Assembly: GCF_012223425.1 (NCBI RefSeq)
Contig: NZ_CP038799.1
Span: forward strand, 5,006,249 to 5,070,248
Length of the DNA: 64,000 nt
From: Mycolicibacterium frederiksbergense
GTDB taxonomy: Bacteria; Actinomycetota; Actinomycetes; Mycobacteriales; Mycobacteriaceae
Direction of reading: 5' to 3'
Positions 50,534 to 58,640 of the stretch are shown piece after piece. The translations under genes and the position numbers were made by a program. Under the pieces are notes generated by a model. The model worked only from the letters and a program-made list of their open reading frames with translations, was not told the DNA's origin and did not search any database. Every line of letters begins with the position of its first letter. Position 1 is the first letter of the stretch.

Positions 50534-51037
50534 ATGACGAAGAATCGCGTTCTGGCCGCCGGGATCGGGATGCTCGCCACCGCGGCGGTACTGGTGGGTT
50601 GCTCGGACGACAAGGGCAGCGAGCCCGCCGCGTCGGGCGCCGGCAACACCAGCGGCAGCACCGCTGCGGTCGCCAGCGGCGGCAGCACCCAGGTCAAGGT
50701 GGAGGGCCAGGACCTGGCCGGCCTCGACCTCAACTCGGTGACCTGTGTCAAGGCCGGGGGCAAGATCAACGTGGCCAGCGCCGCCGTCGGCGGCCAACAG
50801 GGCCTCGGCGTCGTGATGACCGACGATGCCGCTCCCAAGGTCGAGTCGGTCGGACTGGTGGTCGACGGAAATGCCCTCGCGGTGGCCTCGATGGCCGGGG
50901 CGAGCTCCGGAAAGGCCGACGTCACCGTCGACGGCAGCACGTACACCATCACCGGTGAGGCTGTCGGCGCCGACATGGCGAACCCGATGGCCGGGATGAT
51001 CACCAAGAAGTTCGAGATCAAGGTCGACTGCAGCTGA
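50534..51037 (+). CDS. LpqH/19-kDa-antigen family lipoprotein
   Basis: 167 residues. Signal peptide with lipobox 'AAVLVGC' (lipidated Cys23), then a Gly/Ser/Ala-rich linker, and a beta-rich domain ('STQVKVEGQDLAGLD', 'VTCVKAGGKINVASAAVGG', 'ADVTVDGSTYTITGEAVG') ending 'KFEIKVDCS'. Two later cysteines may pair. The 19-kDa family is surface-exposed and engages host TLR2 in M. tuberculosis. ATG 50534, with 'AAAGGA' upstream. It is 62 bases before the TPR gene. Confidence 0.85.
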   Translation: MTKNRVLAAGIGMLATAAVLVGCSDDKGSEPAASGAGNTSGSTAAVASGGSTQVKVEGQDLAGLDLNSVTCVKAGGKINVASAAVGGQQGLGVVMTDDAAPKVESVGLVVDGNALAVASMAGASSGKADVTVDGSTYTITGEAVGADMANPMAGMITKKFEIKVDCS

Positions 51038-51099
51038 CCACAACCGGGCGGCGGGCGCGGAAACGCGTCCGCCGCCCTCGGCCGTCCTATGATGACGCG

Positions 51100-52797
51100 G
51101 TGTCGATCGCGGGTGACCTGGATCGAGCCCGGCGGCTCGCCTGGGCCGCCGACGAATCCGGTGCCAAGGACCTGCTGCTGTCGCTGCTGCCTGCCATCGA
51201 GGCAGCCGACCGCGACGACCTCGCACTGGAGGTATTCGCCCAGCTCGGCGAGATCTACCTGGTACGCACCGCCTACGACGGTGTCGGCGAGTGCATCCGG
51301 CGCATCCGGGACTGCATCGCGGCGTATGCGGCCCTGCCGGAGTGCAGCCTCGACACCCGCCACATGATGCAGCGCTACACACGCCGTGCCGACTTCCTGC
51401 AGGCCGGCCTGCACGCCGCACGCGGCGAGCACGAGGAGGCCGCGGCATCGGTGTCGGCGCTGCTGGGCGCCGACGGCCCGCCGGATCTGGCCGATGAGCA
51501 CCGGTACCTGGTGGGTTTTGCCAGGCTGCTCTGCGCGATCGCGCTCTCCGATGACGATCTGCACCACCTGGCGGTCCCGTTGTGGGAGCAGGTACTCGAC
51601 GTCGTCGACGTTTCGGCGGCGGACGGCAGCCACGAGGACCGCCTGCTGGTGCTCGCCGGGATCGGGTACGGCGGATTCTGCGTACAGACCGGCAGGCTCG
51701 ACGAAGCCGGACCCTGGCTGCAGCGCGCCGGCGCCCGCGCACAGGCGCACGGCTGGGAGCTCGACACTGCGCGAACACAACTGGAACGTGCGATCGCCTG
51801 CTGGTCCGTCGGCGACCACAACGGCGTGGACCGCCTCATCGATCAGGCCTACCCGGTCATCGCCAGATACGCTCGCGCCCATGACGTGTCCCGGTGCTGG
51901 TTCTACCGCGGCTTCACCAAACTGGCCTCGGCGGCCCTGGAGGAGGCCGATCAGTGCTGGGAACATGCCGAACGGCATTGGCGCGAACTCGGCAAACCGC
52001 TCTACCTCCACCGCATTCTGTTGCAGCGCAGCTGGATACCCATTTTCTTCGGTCGCTTCGATCAGGCGACCGAACTGATCGCGCAGGCCCGCAGCCTGCT
52101 CGACGAATGGCCGCGCAGTAGCTGGTTGCAGTACGCCCGGCTCGACGATCAGCTGGGCACGGTGTGGCGGGCCGACGCGCTGGGAGATCTGGGATTCGAC
52201 GGCTCCGGTGATCCGGAGGACACCTGGGATGAGGTCGAGGCCAAACACGAAGCCTCACTGGGCATCACCAATGCCGCGACCGGCAGCCCCGGCTTCGCCC
52301 GCGCCATGGCCAAGCTCGAGCAGGCCGCGGAACTCAAGGTGCCTGCGGCGCTCGCGGTGGATTCGGTGCGCTACACGATCATCGATGCCCATGCCCGCGC
52401 GCAGTGGGCGACCAGGGTGTCCGCACCCATGCTGGCCGGCGCCTTTGCGGTCTCCTGGGAATGGGAGAACACCGCGCTCACCGCCGAACTGATCGAATAT
52501 CACAGCGCCCGAGGTAGTTTCAGCACCGACACCGGCGGCGATGCCGAAGCGCCGATCTGGGCGGGAGCCCAGGCGGTGCTCGTCGACGCGGAGTCGGAAC
52601 TGCCCGACCTCGAGCTCGCCGATGTCGCCGCCGGGTCGGTCAGCGGAGGGCCGTCGTTGACCAGGCTCGGCCCGCTGCCGCCGCTGCAGATGGATCCCGG
52701 TGCCGATCCGATCCTGGGGCGTTACCGCGCCCTGGCCAAGCAGCGCTACGGCCGCACCATCACCACCGACGCCCCGGCCTGGCCCACATGGTCGTGA
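51100..52797 (+). CDS. TPR-repeat protein, partner of the CHAT protease
   Basis: 565 residues from GTG 51100. Mostly helical, with paired-helix TPR-like repeats through about residues 20-350, for example 'LALEVFAQLGEIYLVRTAYDG', 'HMMQRYTRRADFLQAGLHAA', 'GIGYGGFCVQTGRLDEAGPWL', 'LQRSWIPIFFGRFDQATELI'. The C-terminal 150 residues are less repetitive. No signal peptide or membrane span, so cytosolic. The last 10 bases overlap the CHAT gene, the strongest sign that the two work together. TPR proteins often sense or recruit partners for CHAT proteases. Confidence 0.75.
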   Translation: MSIAGDLDRARRLAWAADESGAKDLLLSLLPAIEAADRDDLALEVFAQLGEIYLVRTAYDGVGECIRRIRDCIAAYAALPECSLDTRHMMQRYTRRADFLQAGLHAARGEHEEAAASVSALLGADGPPDLADEHRYLVGFARLLCAIALSDDDLHHLAVPLWEQVLDVVDVSAADGSHEDRLLVLAGIGYGGFCVQTGRLDEAGPWLQRAGARAQAHGWELDTARTQLERAIACWSVGDHNGVDRLIDQAYPVIARYARAHDVSRCWFYRGFTKLASAALEEADQCWEHAERHWRELGKPLYLHRILLQRSWIPIFFGRFDQATELIAQARSLLDEWPRSSWLQYARLDDQLGTVWRADALGDLGFDGSGDPEDTWDEVEAKHEASLGITNAATGSPGFARAMAKLEQAAELKVPAALAVDSVRYTIIDAHARAQWATRVSAPMLAGAFAVSWEWENTALTAELIEYHSARGSFSTDTGGDAEAPIWAGAQAVLVDAESELPDLELADVAAGSVSGGPSLTRLGPLPPLQMDPGADPILGRYRALAKQRYGRTITTDAPAWPTWS

Positions 52798-54170
52798 TCG
52801 ACCGGACGACCCTGATACTGCGCTTCGCCGATGTCGGTATCGCCACCTACGCCAGCCTGCGTGTCGTCGGGCAGCCCGAGCGCACCGTCACCTGGGTGGT
52901 CGAGGAGACCATTCTGCTTGCGGCACTGGAGGAGATCGCCACAGCGCTTCCGGATCCCAGGGGCGCCGAGGCGGCGGTCGACGCACTGCAGCGCGCCCTG
53001 ACTGGTGGCGCATTCACCACCGCCGGCGCCGAGCTGACGCTGGCGTACCGCCTGGGCGTGCTGCTGATCTCGGCTGCCGGCTGGGATCTGGTTTCCGAGT
53101 GCGTGAACGACCCGCGCGCGGTGCTGTTCGTCGCGCCGAGCGCGCGCCTGGGCCGGGTGCCGTGGGGGTTGCTCGCGCTGCCCGCGGTGCGGCCCGAGGT
53201 GACCGCGATGCTGGCGGCGCGCCAGGAGGCCATCACCCCCGATGGCCCGATGCCGGCCACCATCCCGTGGCCGGCCGGAGAGATCGGTGTTCTCACCGAA
53301 GGCTTCCGGCTGCTGGAGTTCGCCGATGTGCTGATGGCGGTACCGGCCAATATCGCGCACTCGCGGCGCGTCAACACGCCACGCCCGGAGGCAGATCCGC
53401 TGCTGATCCTCGACCCTCGGGTGCCCGGCCAGCGGCCGGATTCCGCACTGGGGTCGGTGCTGGGCAGGCCGGTCCCGGATGCCGTGCTGGCGCGGCATTA
53501 CGCGGACCTGATGGACCGGCGAACGGTCTTGCCGAGGGTCGGCACCGTGCTCGAGCTGTTCCGGCGCACCGACACCGACCGGCACTGGCTGGCCGACGTG
53601 CTGTCCCAACGGCCGGGACGCCTGGTCTATGTCGGACACGCCAGCACCGGCGACGGCGCCGAACGGGCGGCGCTGCATCTGGCGTGCCGCGCCTCGGTCG
53701 AGGGGTACAGCGATCCGATCGGTGACCATCGACCGCTCACCGCGGCCGACCTCATGTCGGCAGGGCTGCCCCTTCCGACCCGTGTTGCGTTGCTGGCCTG
53801 TGCATCCGGTGGCGACTACCGCTTCGACGAGGCCACCGGGATCGTCGCGGCGATGGTGCTCGGCGGAGCGGAACTGGTGACCGCCACGCTGTGGTCCCTA
53901 CCGACCAGCGCAGGGTACCGGCGGTTCGTGTCCGGCGCGCCGGCCGACCCGATGGGTGAGCTCATCGCCGCGGTCGACACCGCGCATCAGGCGGGCACCG
54001 ATTTCGAGGCGGCCTGCGCGGTGAACCGCTGGCAACGCGCACAACTGCGGCGCTGGCGGGACGGCGACGCCGCCGCGGCACCGGTGTATTGGGCGGCGCT
54101 GGTGAGCTTCGTGATCCCTCAGGCGGGCGGCACCGCCACCGCGACGGCGGATTCGTCCCCACGCCGGTAG
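52788..54170 (+). CDS. CHAT-domain caspase-like cysteine protease
   Basis: 460 residues from ATG 52788. The C-terminal CHAT domain (about 100-450) has 'VLFVAPSARLGRVPWGLLALP', catalytic His284 in 'LVYVGHASTGDG', catalytic Cys338 in 'VALLACASGGD', and the C-terminal marker 'LGGAELVTATLWSLPT'. Both catalytic residues are present, so it should be an active protease. The N-terminal 100 residues are a small domain without a clear match. CHAT proteins with TPR partners include Csx29 of type III-E CRISPR and bacterial gasdermin proteases; no CRISPR array or Cas gene is in this window. Its end overlaps the convergent gene at 54119 by 52 bases. Confidence 0.85.
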   Translation: MVVIDRTTLILRFADVGIATYASLRVVGQPERTVTWVVEETILLAALEEIATALPDPRGAEAAVDALQRALTGGAFTTAGAELTLAYRLGVLLISAAGWDLVSECVNDPRAVLFVAPSARLGRVPWGLLALPAVRPEVTAMLAARQEAITPDGPMPATIPWPAGEIGVLTEGFRLLEFADVLMAVPANIAHSRRVNTPRPEADPLLILDPRVPGQRPDSALGSVLGRPVPDAVLARHYADLMDRRTVLPRVGTVLELFRRTDTDRHWLADVLSQRPGRLVYVGHASTGDGAERAALHLACRASVEGYSDPIGDHRPLTAADLMSAGLPLPTRVALLACASGGDYRFDEATGIVAAMVLGGAELVTATLWSLPTSAGYRRFVSGAPADPMGELIAAVDTAHQAGTDFEAACAVNRWQRAQLRRWRDGDAAAAPVYWAALVSFVIPQAGGTATATADSSPRR

Positions 54171-54751
54171 TAGGCGTCGATGACGCTGCCCGGGCAGACC
54201 CGATCCAGCGAGGTCGCCGGGATGAGCGTCGTCTCGTGGGCCGGGAACTGCCCGCCTTCGGGCCTGCGGACCATCAGATCGACCACCACCTCGCGGTAAT
54301 CCTCCCGTTCGACGCCGGTGGTGCGCACGGCCGTCACCACGCCGCTGGACCTGGTGCCGTGCCGGATGAGATCCAGCTGCGCATCGGTGACCAGGCCTTT
54401 GTCCACCAGCATCCGGTCGAAGGCCGCGCGGATGGCGACCATGTCGTCGGCCAGTGACAGCTGTTCACGGGAGTCGGGGTCAAAGGCCACCAGTAGCACC
54501 GCACCGGGCCGGATCTCGGCGACCACCGGGTCATCCGGGGCGCCGCGCAGGCGACCGGTGAATTTCTGCCCCGACACGCTCACCACCTCGACGGTGATCC
54601 TGTCGGAGACCTCGCTGACGGTGCCGATACCGACGGCCGGTGCGCCCGTGGGCCTGGGAGCGGCGCGGCCGCGGGGGAACACGGCGTCGACGGTGACCAT
54701 CAGGATGGTGACGACGACAAAGGCCAGCAGGATCCACAGTGATTCAGGCAT
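54119..54751 (-). CDS. Membrane-anchored protein of unknown function
   Basis: 210 residues. One N-terminal span ('LWILLAFVVVTILMVTVDAVF') then a soluble part with beta strands ('GIGTVSEVSDRITVEVVSVSG', 'GAVLLVAFDPDSREQLSLADD') and a second such segment ('SSGVVTAVRTTGVEREDYREV', 'IPATSLDRVCPGSVIDAYYR'). It resembles two small barrel domains, perhaps OB-like. It lies between the CHAT gene (convergent) and the orphan pair (divergent, 99-base gap), so its part in the module is unclear. Confidence 0.7.
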   Translation of the reverse strand: MPESLWILLAFVVVTILMVTVDAVFPRGRAAPRPTGAPAVGIGTVSEVSDRITVEVVSVSGQKFTGRLRGAPDDPVVAEIRPGAVLLVAFDPDSREQLSLADDMVAIRAAFDRMLVDKGLVTDAQLDLIRHGTRSSGVVTAVRTTGVEREDYREVVVDLMVRRPEGGQFPAHETTLIPATSLDRVCPGSVIDAYYRRGDESAVAVAVPPA

Positions 54752-54850
54752 GGAGCAAAGGGTCGCCCCGCGCCGCGGCTACCGAACCCAACTTTCTGCC
54801 ATCCGCGGCGAGCGGCGCGACCGGGAAGCTCCGGTGCCTATCCTGATCGG

Positions 54851-56179
54851 GTGAGTACCGTTCCGGAGGTCGCCGCGCGGGAGGCGGGCGCTCCGCCCGC
54901 GCAGCCGCGCCGCGCGGTGATCGACCGCGCCTGGCGGGCGCTGGGCCCGGGTGTCCAGGTGCTCAGCGGCGATGACGGCGGACCGCTGAGCCGGACCGTC
55001 AAACGCATCCTGGATCCGCTGGTGCTGCGATTGCGCTCCAATCCGCAGTATTCGACGCCGGTGGTGTCCGGCGAGGTGGCCGCAGAGATGCACCAGCTGG
55101 TCGTGGCGCAGCGCGATCAGCTGTGTGCCACCGCATCCTGGTTTGCCGTGCTCAAGCGGCAGCGCCGCAAACTTCGGCTCACCACGGGTAACGCCCAGGA
55201 ACTCTACTTCCCGGTGTGCTTCGAGCTGGCGGTCACCAAAGGTGAACCGGTGCATGGTGATTGGGATACCGCGGAAGCGGTCCTGCGCGAGATCCACGAG
55301 GACCGGGACCGCACCGCCATCGAGGTGCTTAACCGCCACGTCGCCGACGCCAGGGTGGTCGACGCATTGACGCGGCAACTGCGGGCCAGTTGGTCCGATG
55401 TGGCGCCGACCGCGGCCATCACCGACCCGTTCCTGGCCGGCCTGAACACCGTGCTGGGTGACGCTGCCGGCCACACCGAGTCCGTGGCCCGCCAACGGGT
55501 CTGGACCGCGCTGGTGGCCGATGCGACGCCCTACAACCTGGGTGCCCGGGCCCGCGGCCCGGCGCCGGATCTGCCGTGGTCGTTCATCGACCTCGGCCTC
55601 ACCACGGTGGTGCCGCAGCAGCCGCCGCCCGTGCACGGCGGTGCCGATTCCGACCGTCCGCTCAACCGCAGCGTCGTGGACCGGGTGCGTGCCACGTTGC
55701 GCCGCGCCCTGGACCGCGACGAGCTCCCCGATGTACCGCTGCTGTGCGCGGAGGAAGTGGACCGGGCCTGCGCACCATGGGGGCTGCTCGCCGAGGACAT
55801 CCAGGCCACGATGGTGGCCGGGGTGGAGATCGCCGTCGAACTGGCACCGCTGAACGAGGCCGCCACCCCGCGCTACCGGCTGGCCGCCCAGATCCAGGCC
55901 AGGCTCCGTAAGGAGGCCTATGTGCTGCACGCGCGGCGATACCTCGCCGACGGAGGCGCGCTGCATCCGCGCCAGCAGCAGGTGACCGACGAGCTCGCGG
56001 CGTTCTCCCGGCCCTACCTGAGCCGGCTGTGGGCCCGGCTGCACGGTCGTGACGTCTGGCAGGAGTCCTGTGCGGATGTCGATGATGTGCGGGCTCTCCT
56101 GGAAGGGGTCGCCCGGTCGGTGAGCCTGGATCACCGGCAGCGGATCAAGGCCATGCTGGAACTGGAGGCGGTCCGATGA
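54851..56179 (+). CDS. Orphan protein A of the CHAT neighbourhood
   Basis: 442 residues from GTG 54851. No domain recognised. The chain looks mainly helical and soluble: 'GPLSRTVKRILDPLVLRLRSN', 'LVVAQRDQLCATASWFAVLKR', 'HVADARVVDALTRQLRASW', 'RVRATLRRALDRDELPDV', 'SCADVDDVRALLEGVARSV'. Disordered Pro/Ala residues open the chain, and a Pro/His/Gly stretch near residue 257 may be a flexible hinge. Its stop overlaps the next start (ATGA), so the two orphans are a pair. It could be the substrate or a partner of the CHAT protease; that is a guess from position. Confidence 0.7.
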   Translation: MSTVPEVAAREAGAPPAQPRRAVIDRAWRALGPGVQVLSGDDGGPLSRTVKRILDPLVLRLRSNPQYSTPVVSGEVAAEMHQLVVAQRDQLCATASWFAVLKRQRRKLRLTTGNAQELYFPVCFELAVTKGEPVHGDWDTAEAVLREIHEDRDRTAIEVLNRHVADARVVDALTRQLRASWSDVAPTAAITDPFLAGLNTVLGDAAGHTESVARQRVWTALVADATPYNLGARARGPAPDLPWSFIDLGLTTVVPQQPPPVHGGADSDRPLNRSVVDRVRATLRRALDRDELPDVPLLCAEEVDRACAPWGLLAEDIQATMVAGVEIAVELAPLNEAATPRYRLAAQIQARLRKEAYVLHARRYLADGGALHPRQQQVTDELAAFSRPYLSRLWARLHGRDVWQESCADVDDVRALLEGVARSVSLDHRQRIKAMLELEAVR

Positions 56180-57246
56180 AACTGATCGCCGAATCCGGCC
56201 TGTGGACCGTCGGCGCGCAGGTAGCGTCCCCGCCCGCGGTGGCGGTCGTTGAGGTCGCCGGAGCGGTGCTGGCGTGGACGGTCGACGATCCGGGCGCGGC
56301 TGCGCAGCTCACTTTCACCGATGTGGCTGCCGCCGACTGGTTGTGGCGGGTCACCGGTGAGCGGGGGCATGTGGCGGTGATCGAGGCGCTGCGAGACCGC
56401 GCTGCCGATCCGCAGGCCAGTGTCGATATCCCGGATCTCGAACTCTCCCGGCAGGTGCTGGCGCCGCTGCGCCGGCTCGCGCTGGGGCACTGGTTGCGGC
56501 GGTGGTGGCCGGCCAGTGTCCGCGACGGTATCGCCGATCTCGACATCGCGGTGCTGGATGCCGAACTGGCGGTGCTGACGGGGGCGGCGCAGGAGTTCTT
56601 CGGCGAGGACACCCTGGACTCCGATATCGAGGCGCTGCTGCGGCCGCACCGCGACGCACTGTTCGCGCACCTGCGGGACGGCGACCCTCGGGTGGCTACC
56701 CTGGTCGAGTCCTGCCTGGAACTACTGGATTGCTCGGAATCGACAGAGCACGAAGAGCTTTCGCCCGACCGCCGCCGAGATGACTATGCGCTGGCAGCCG
56801 GTGGGCAGATCTCGCACACCGACGCCATCGGTGCCGGCACCGCGTCGATCAGTTGGAGCGCTGTGCCGCCGGGGGTTTTCGATGCCGCCGAGGACACCGT
56901 CGACTGGTCGGTGCGTGGGGACGGTGCCGGGGGAGCCGTGGCCGAGGTGCGTGCCCTGCTCAGCGCCTCCGCCGCCGGGGTGCCGGTGCAGCTGCGCAGC
57001 GGCGACGTCACCGCCACCGGTGCGCTCGATGACCGCGGCATCGCGACGCTCACCCTGCCGATCTCGGAATCGGCGGCGTGGAACCATGATTGGACATTTA
57101 CCACGGTCACCGTCGGGCGGGTGGCATCGGCCGGGGAGGACCGGGCGACCCGGGACCGGCTGCGGGCCTTCGTGCGGTCCCGGTTGGCGGTACCTGCTGC
57201 AGACGCGTTCCTGGCGGAGATCCTTGCCGCCGAATCCGATTACTGA
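56176..57246 (+). CDS. Orphan protein B of the CHAT neighbourhood
   Basis: 356 residues from ATG 56176. No domain recognised. The N-terminus has a short beta region ('LWTVGAQVASPPAVAVVEV'), the middle is helical ('QVLAPLRRLALGHWLRRWWP', 'AVLDAELAVLTGAAQEFFG'), then a polar acidic linker near residues 190-205 and a beta-rich C-terminal half ('GTASISWSAVPPGVFDAAEDT', 'VPVQLRSGDVTATGALDDRG', 'WTFTTVTVGRVASAGEDR'). Two-domain layout with an exposed linker would suit regulated cleavage, but nothing proves it. Its end overlaps the convergent esterase gene by 7 bases. Confidence 0.7.
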   Translation: MKLIAESGLWTVGAQVASPPAVAVVEVAGAVLAWTVDDPGAAAQLTFTDVAAADWLWRVTGERGHVAVIEALRDRAADPQASVDIPDLELSRQVLAPLRRLALGHWLRRWWPASVRDGIADLDIAVLDAELAVLTGAAQEFFGEDTLDSDIEALLRPHRDALFAHLRDGDPRVATLVESCLELLDCSESTEHEELSPDRRRDDYALAAGGQISHTDAIGAGTASISWSAVPPGVFDAAEDTVDWSVRGDGAGGAVAEVRALLSASAAGVPVQLRSGDVTATGALDDRGIATLTLPISESAAWNHDWTFTTVTVGRVASAGEDRATRDRLRAFVRSRLAVPAADAFLAEILAAESDY

Positions 57247-58595
57247 CTCGGTCGCCGGTCGGCCACCTGCACCGCCGACGGCGCCTTGGCCGGCTGCTGC
57301 AATGCGGCCCTCGGCACGTCCGGCGTGCCGATCTGGCCGGCCAGCCACGGGAGTGCCTCGGCGAAAGCACTTGCCGCGAAAGGCCAGTCGTGCTGGCCGG
57401 GCCGGCTGACCACCGCACAGTCGATACCGTGGGATGTGCCCAGCGCGCACAGCGACTGGGCGGCCGCGGCGGTCTGCGGTGGCGGTGACACACCCGCCCC
57501 GTTCACCGAGAACCAGCCCGACACCCCGGTATACGGACCGTGCCGGGTGATGACGGTGGTCGGATCGAATGCGGCGTAGGCGGCGGCGTCACCGCCGAAC
57601 AGACGCTCGATTGTCTGCGCCTTCGTCCCCGAGTTCGGGCTCAGGTCACCGGCGATGTCCACGAACGCCGAGAACCGGTCGGGGTGCATCACGGTCAGGT
57701 CGACCGCGCAGGTACCGCCCATCGACCAGCCGACGACACCCCAGTTGGCCGGATCCGGGCTGACCCCGAACTTCGAGACCATCGCCGGCACGACATCTTT
57801 GACGAGGTGATCGGCGACCTTGCCGCGGCGGCCGTTCACGCACTCGGTGTCGTTGTTGAACGTGCCGCCCACATCGGCGAACACCAGCACCGGCGCGTTG
57901 CCGCCGTGCGTTGCGGCGAAGGCATCGGCAGTCTGCACGGCGTTGCCCGCGCGCGCCCAGTCCGCGGGGGTGTTCATCTCGCCGCCGATCATCATCACGG
58001 TCGGCAGCCGGGGCGGCGGATCCGAGGCGAACCAGGCCGGCGGCAGATAGACCAACTCACCGCGGTGCGTGAAACCCGAGCCGGCGTCCCCGGTGTCCAC
58101 CGGCACCAGAGAACCGTTGCGCGGCACCGCGTGCCGGACCTGGAATGCGGCGACGGTCGCCATATCGGTCTGATCGGGCAGCGGTCCCGCGGTCAGCTGG
58201 CCCCAGGCCGTCTGCATGGTGGGGAAGTACCCGGTCCACAGATTCAGGGCCAGCGCCGCGCACAGAGCGCACAGCGGGACGGCCGCGACGGCGGCGGTGC
58301 GTCGCCACCAGCGCGCTCCGGGCCCACCGGATACCAATGCCGCGGCAGCGAATCCGGTCAGTCCGATCCAGACCCACAGTGCGTACGGTGCGGGTTCGCC
58401 GGCCAGCCCCTGGCTGGTCACATACCAGTGCGCGGCCACGGCCAGCGCTGTCCCGAAGGCTGCGGCGGCGACCAGTCGGCGTCGCAACCGCAGCGCAACC
58501 AACAGCACCAGACCGGTGATGACCTGAGCGGTCACCGGCACCCAACCGTGCATCAAGGAACCGTGGTGCTGCAAGAGCCCGGACATCAGCGTCAC
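57240..58595 (-). CDS. Membrane-anchored alpha/beta-hydrolase esterase (Rv1639c-like)
   Basis: 451 residues from GTG 58595; ATG 58586 is the alternative. Four N-terminal spans (about 20-125) precede an exported hydrolase domain of the esterase-D/antigen-85 type: nucleophile Ser in 'WGVVGWSMGGTCAVDL', an Asp in 'FSAFVDIAGDLSPNSG' and a His in 'SRPGQHDWPFAASAF'. Cysteines in 'DTECVNG' and 'SLCALGTSHGIDCAV' may form disulfides outside. Mycobacterial relatives act on cell-wall lipids. Position before lysX matches M. tuberculosis. Confidence 0.85.
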   Translation of the reverse strand: MTLMSGLLQHHGSLMHGWVPVTAQVITGLVLLVALRLRRRLVAAAAFGTALAVAAHWYVTSQGLAGEPAPYALWVWIGLTGFAAAALVSGGPGARWWRRTAAVAAVPLCALCAALALNLWTGYFPTMQTAWGQLTAGPLPDQTDMATVAAFQVRHAVPRNGSLVPVDTGDAGSGFTHRGELVYLPPAWFASDPPPRLPTVMMIGGEMNTPADWARAGNAVQTADAFAATHGGNAPVLVFADVGGTFNNDTECVNGRRGKVADHLVKDVVPAMVSKFGVSPDPANWGVVGWSMGGTCAVDLTVMHPDRFSAFVDIAGDLSPNSGTKAQTIERLFGGDAAAYAAFDPTTVITRHGPYTGVSGWFSVNGAGVSPPPQTAAAAQSLCALGTSHGIDCAVVSRPGQHDWPFAASAFAEALPWLAGQIGTPDVPRAALQQPAKAPSAVQVADRRPSQ

Positions 58596-58640
58596 GAGAT
58601 CATCGTGACGCTGCTTCCTGGAAAGCAGCTGTGGGAAGAG

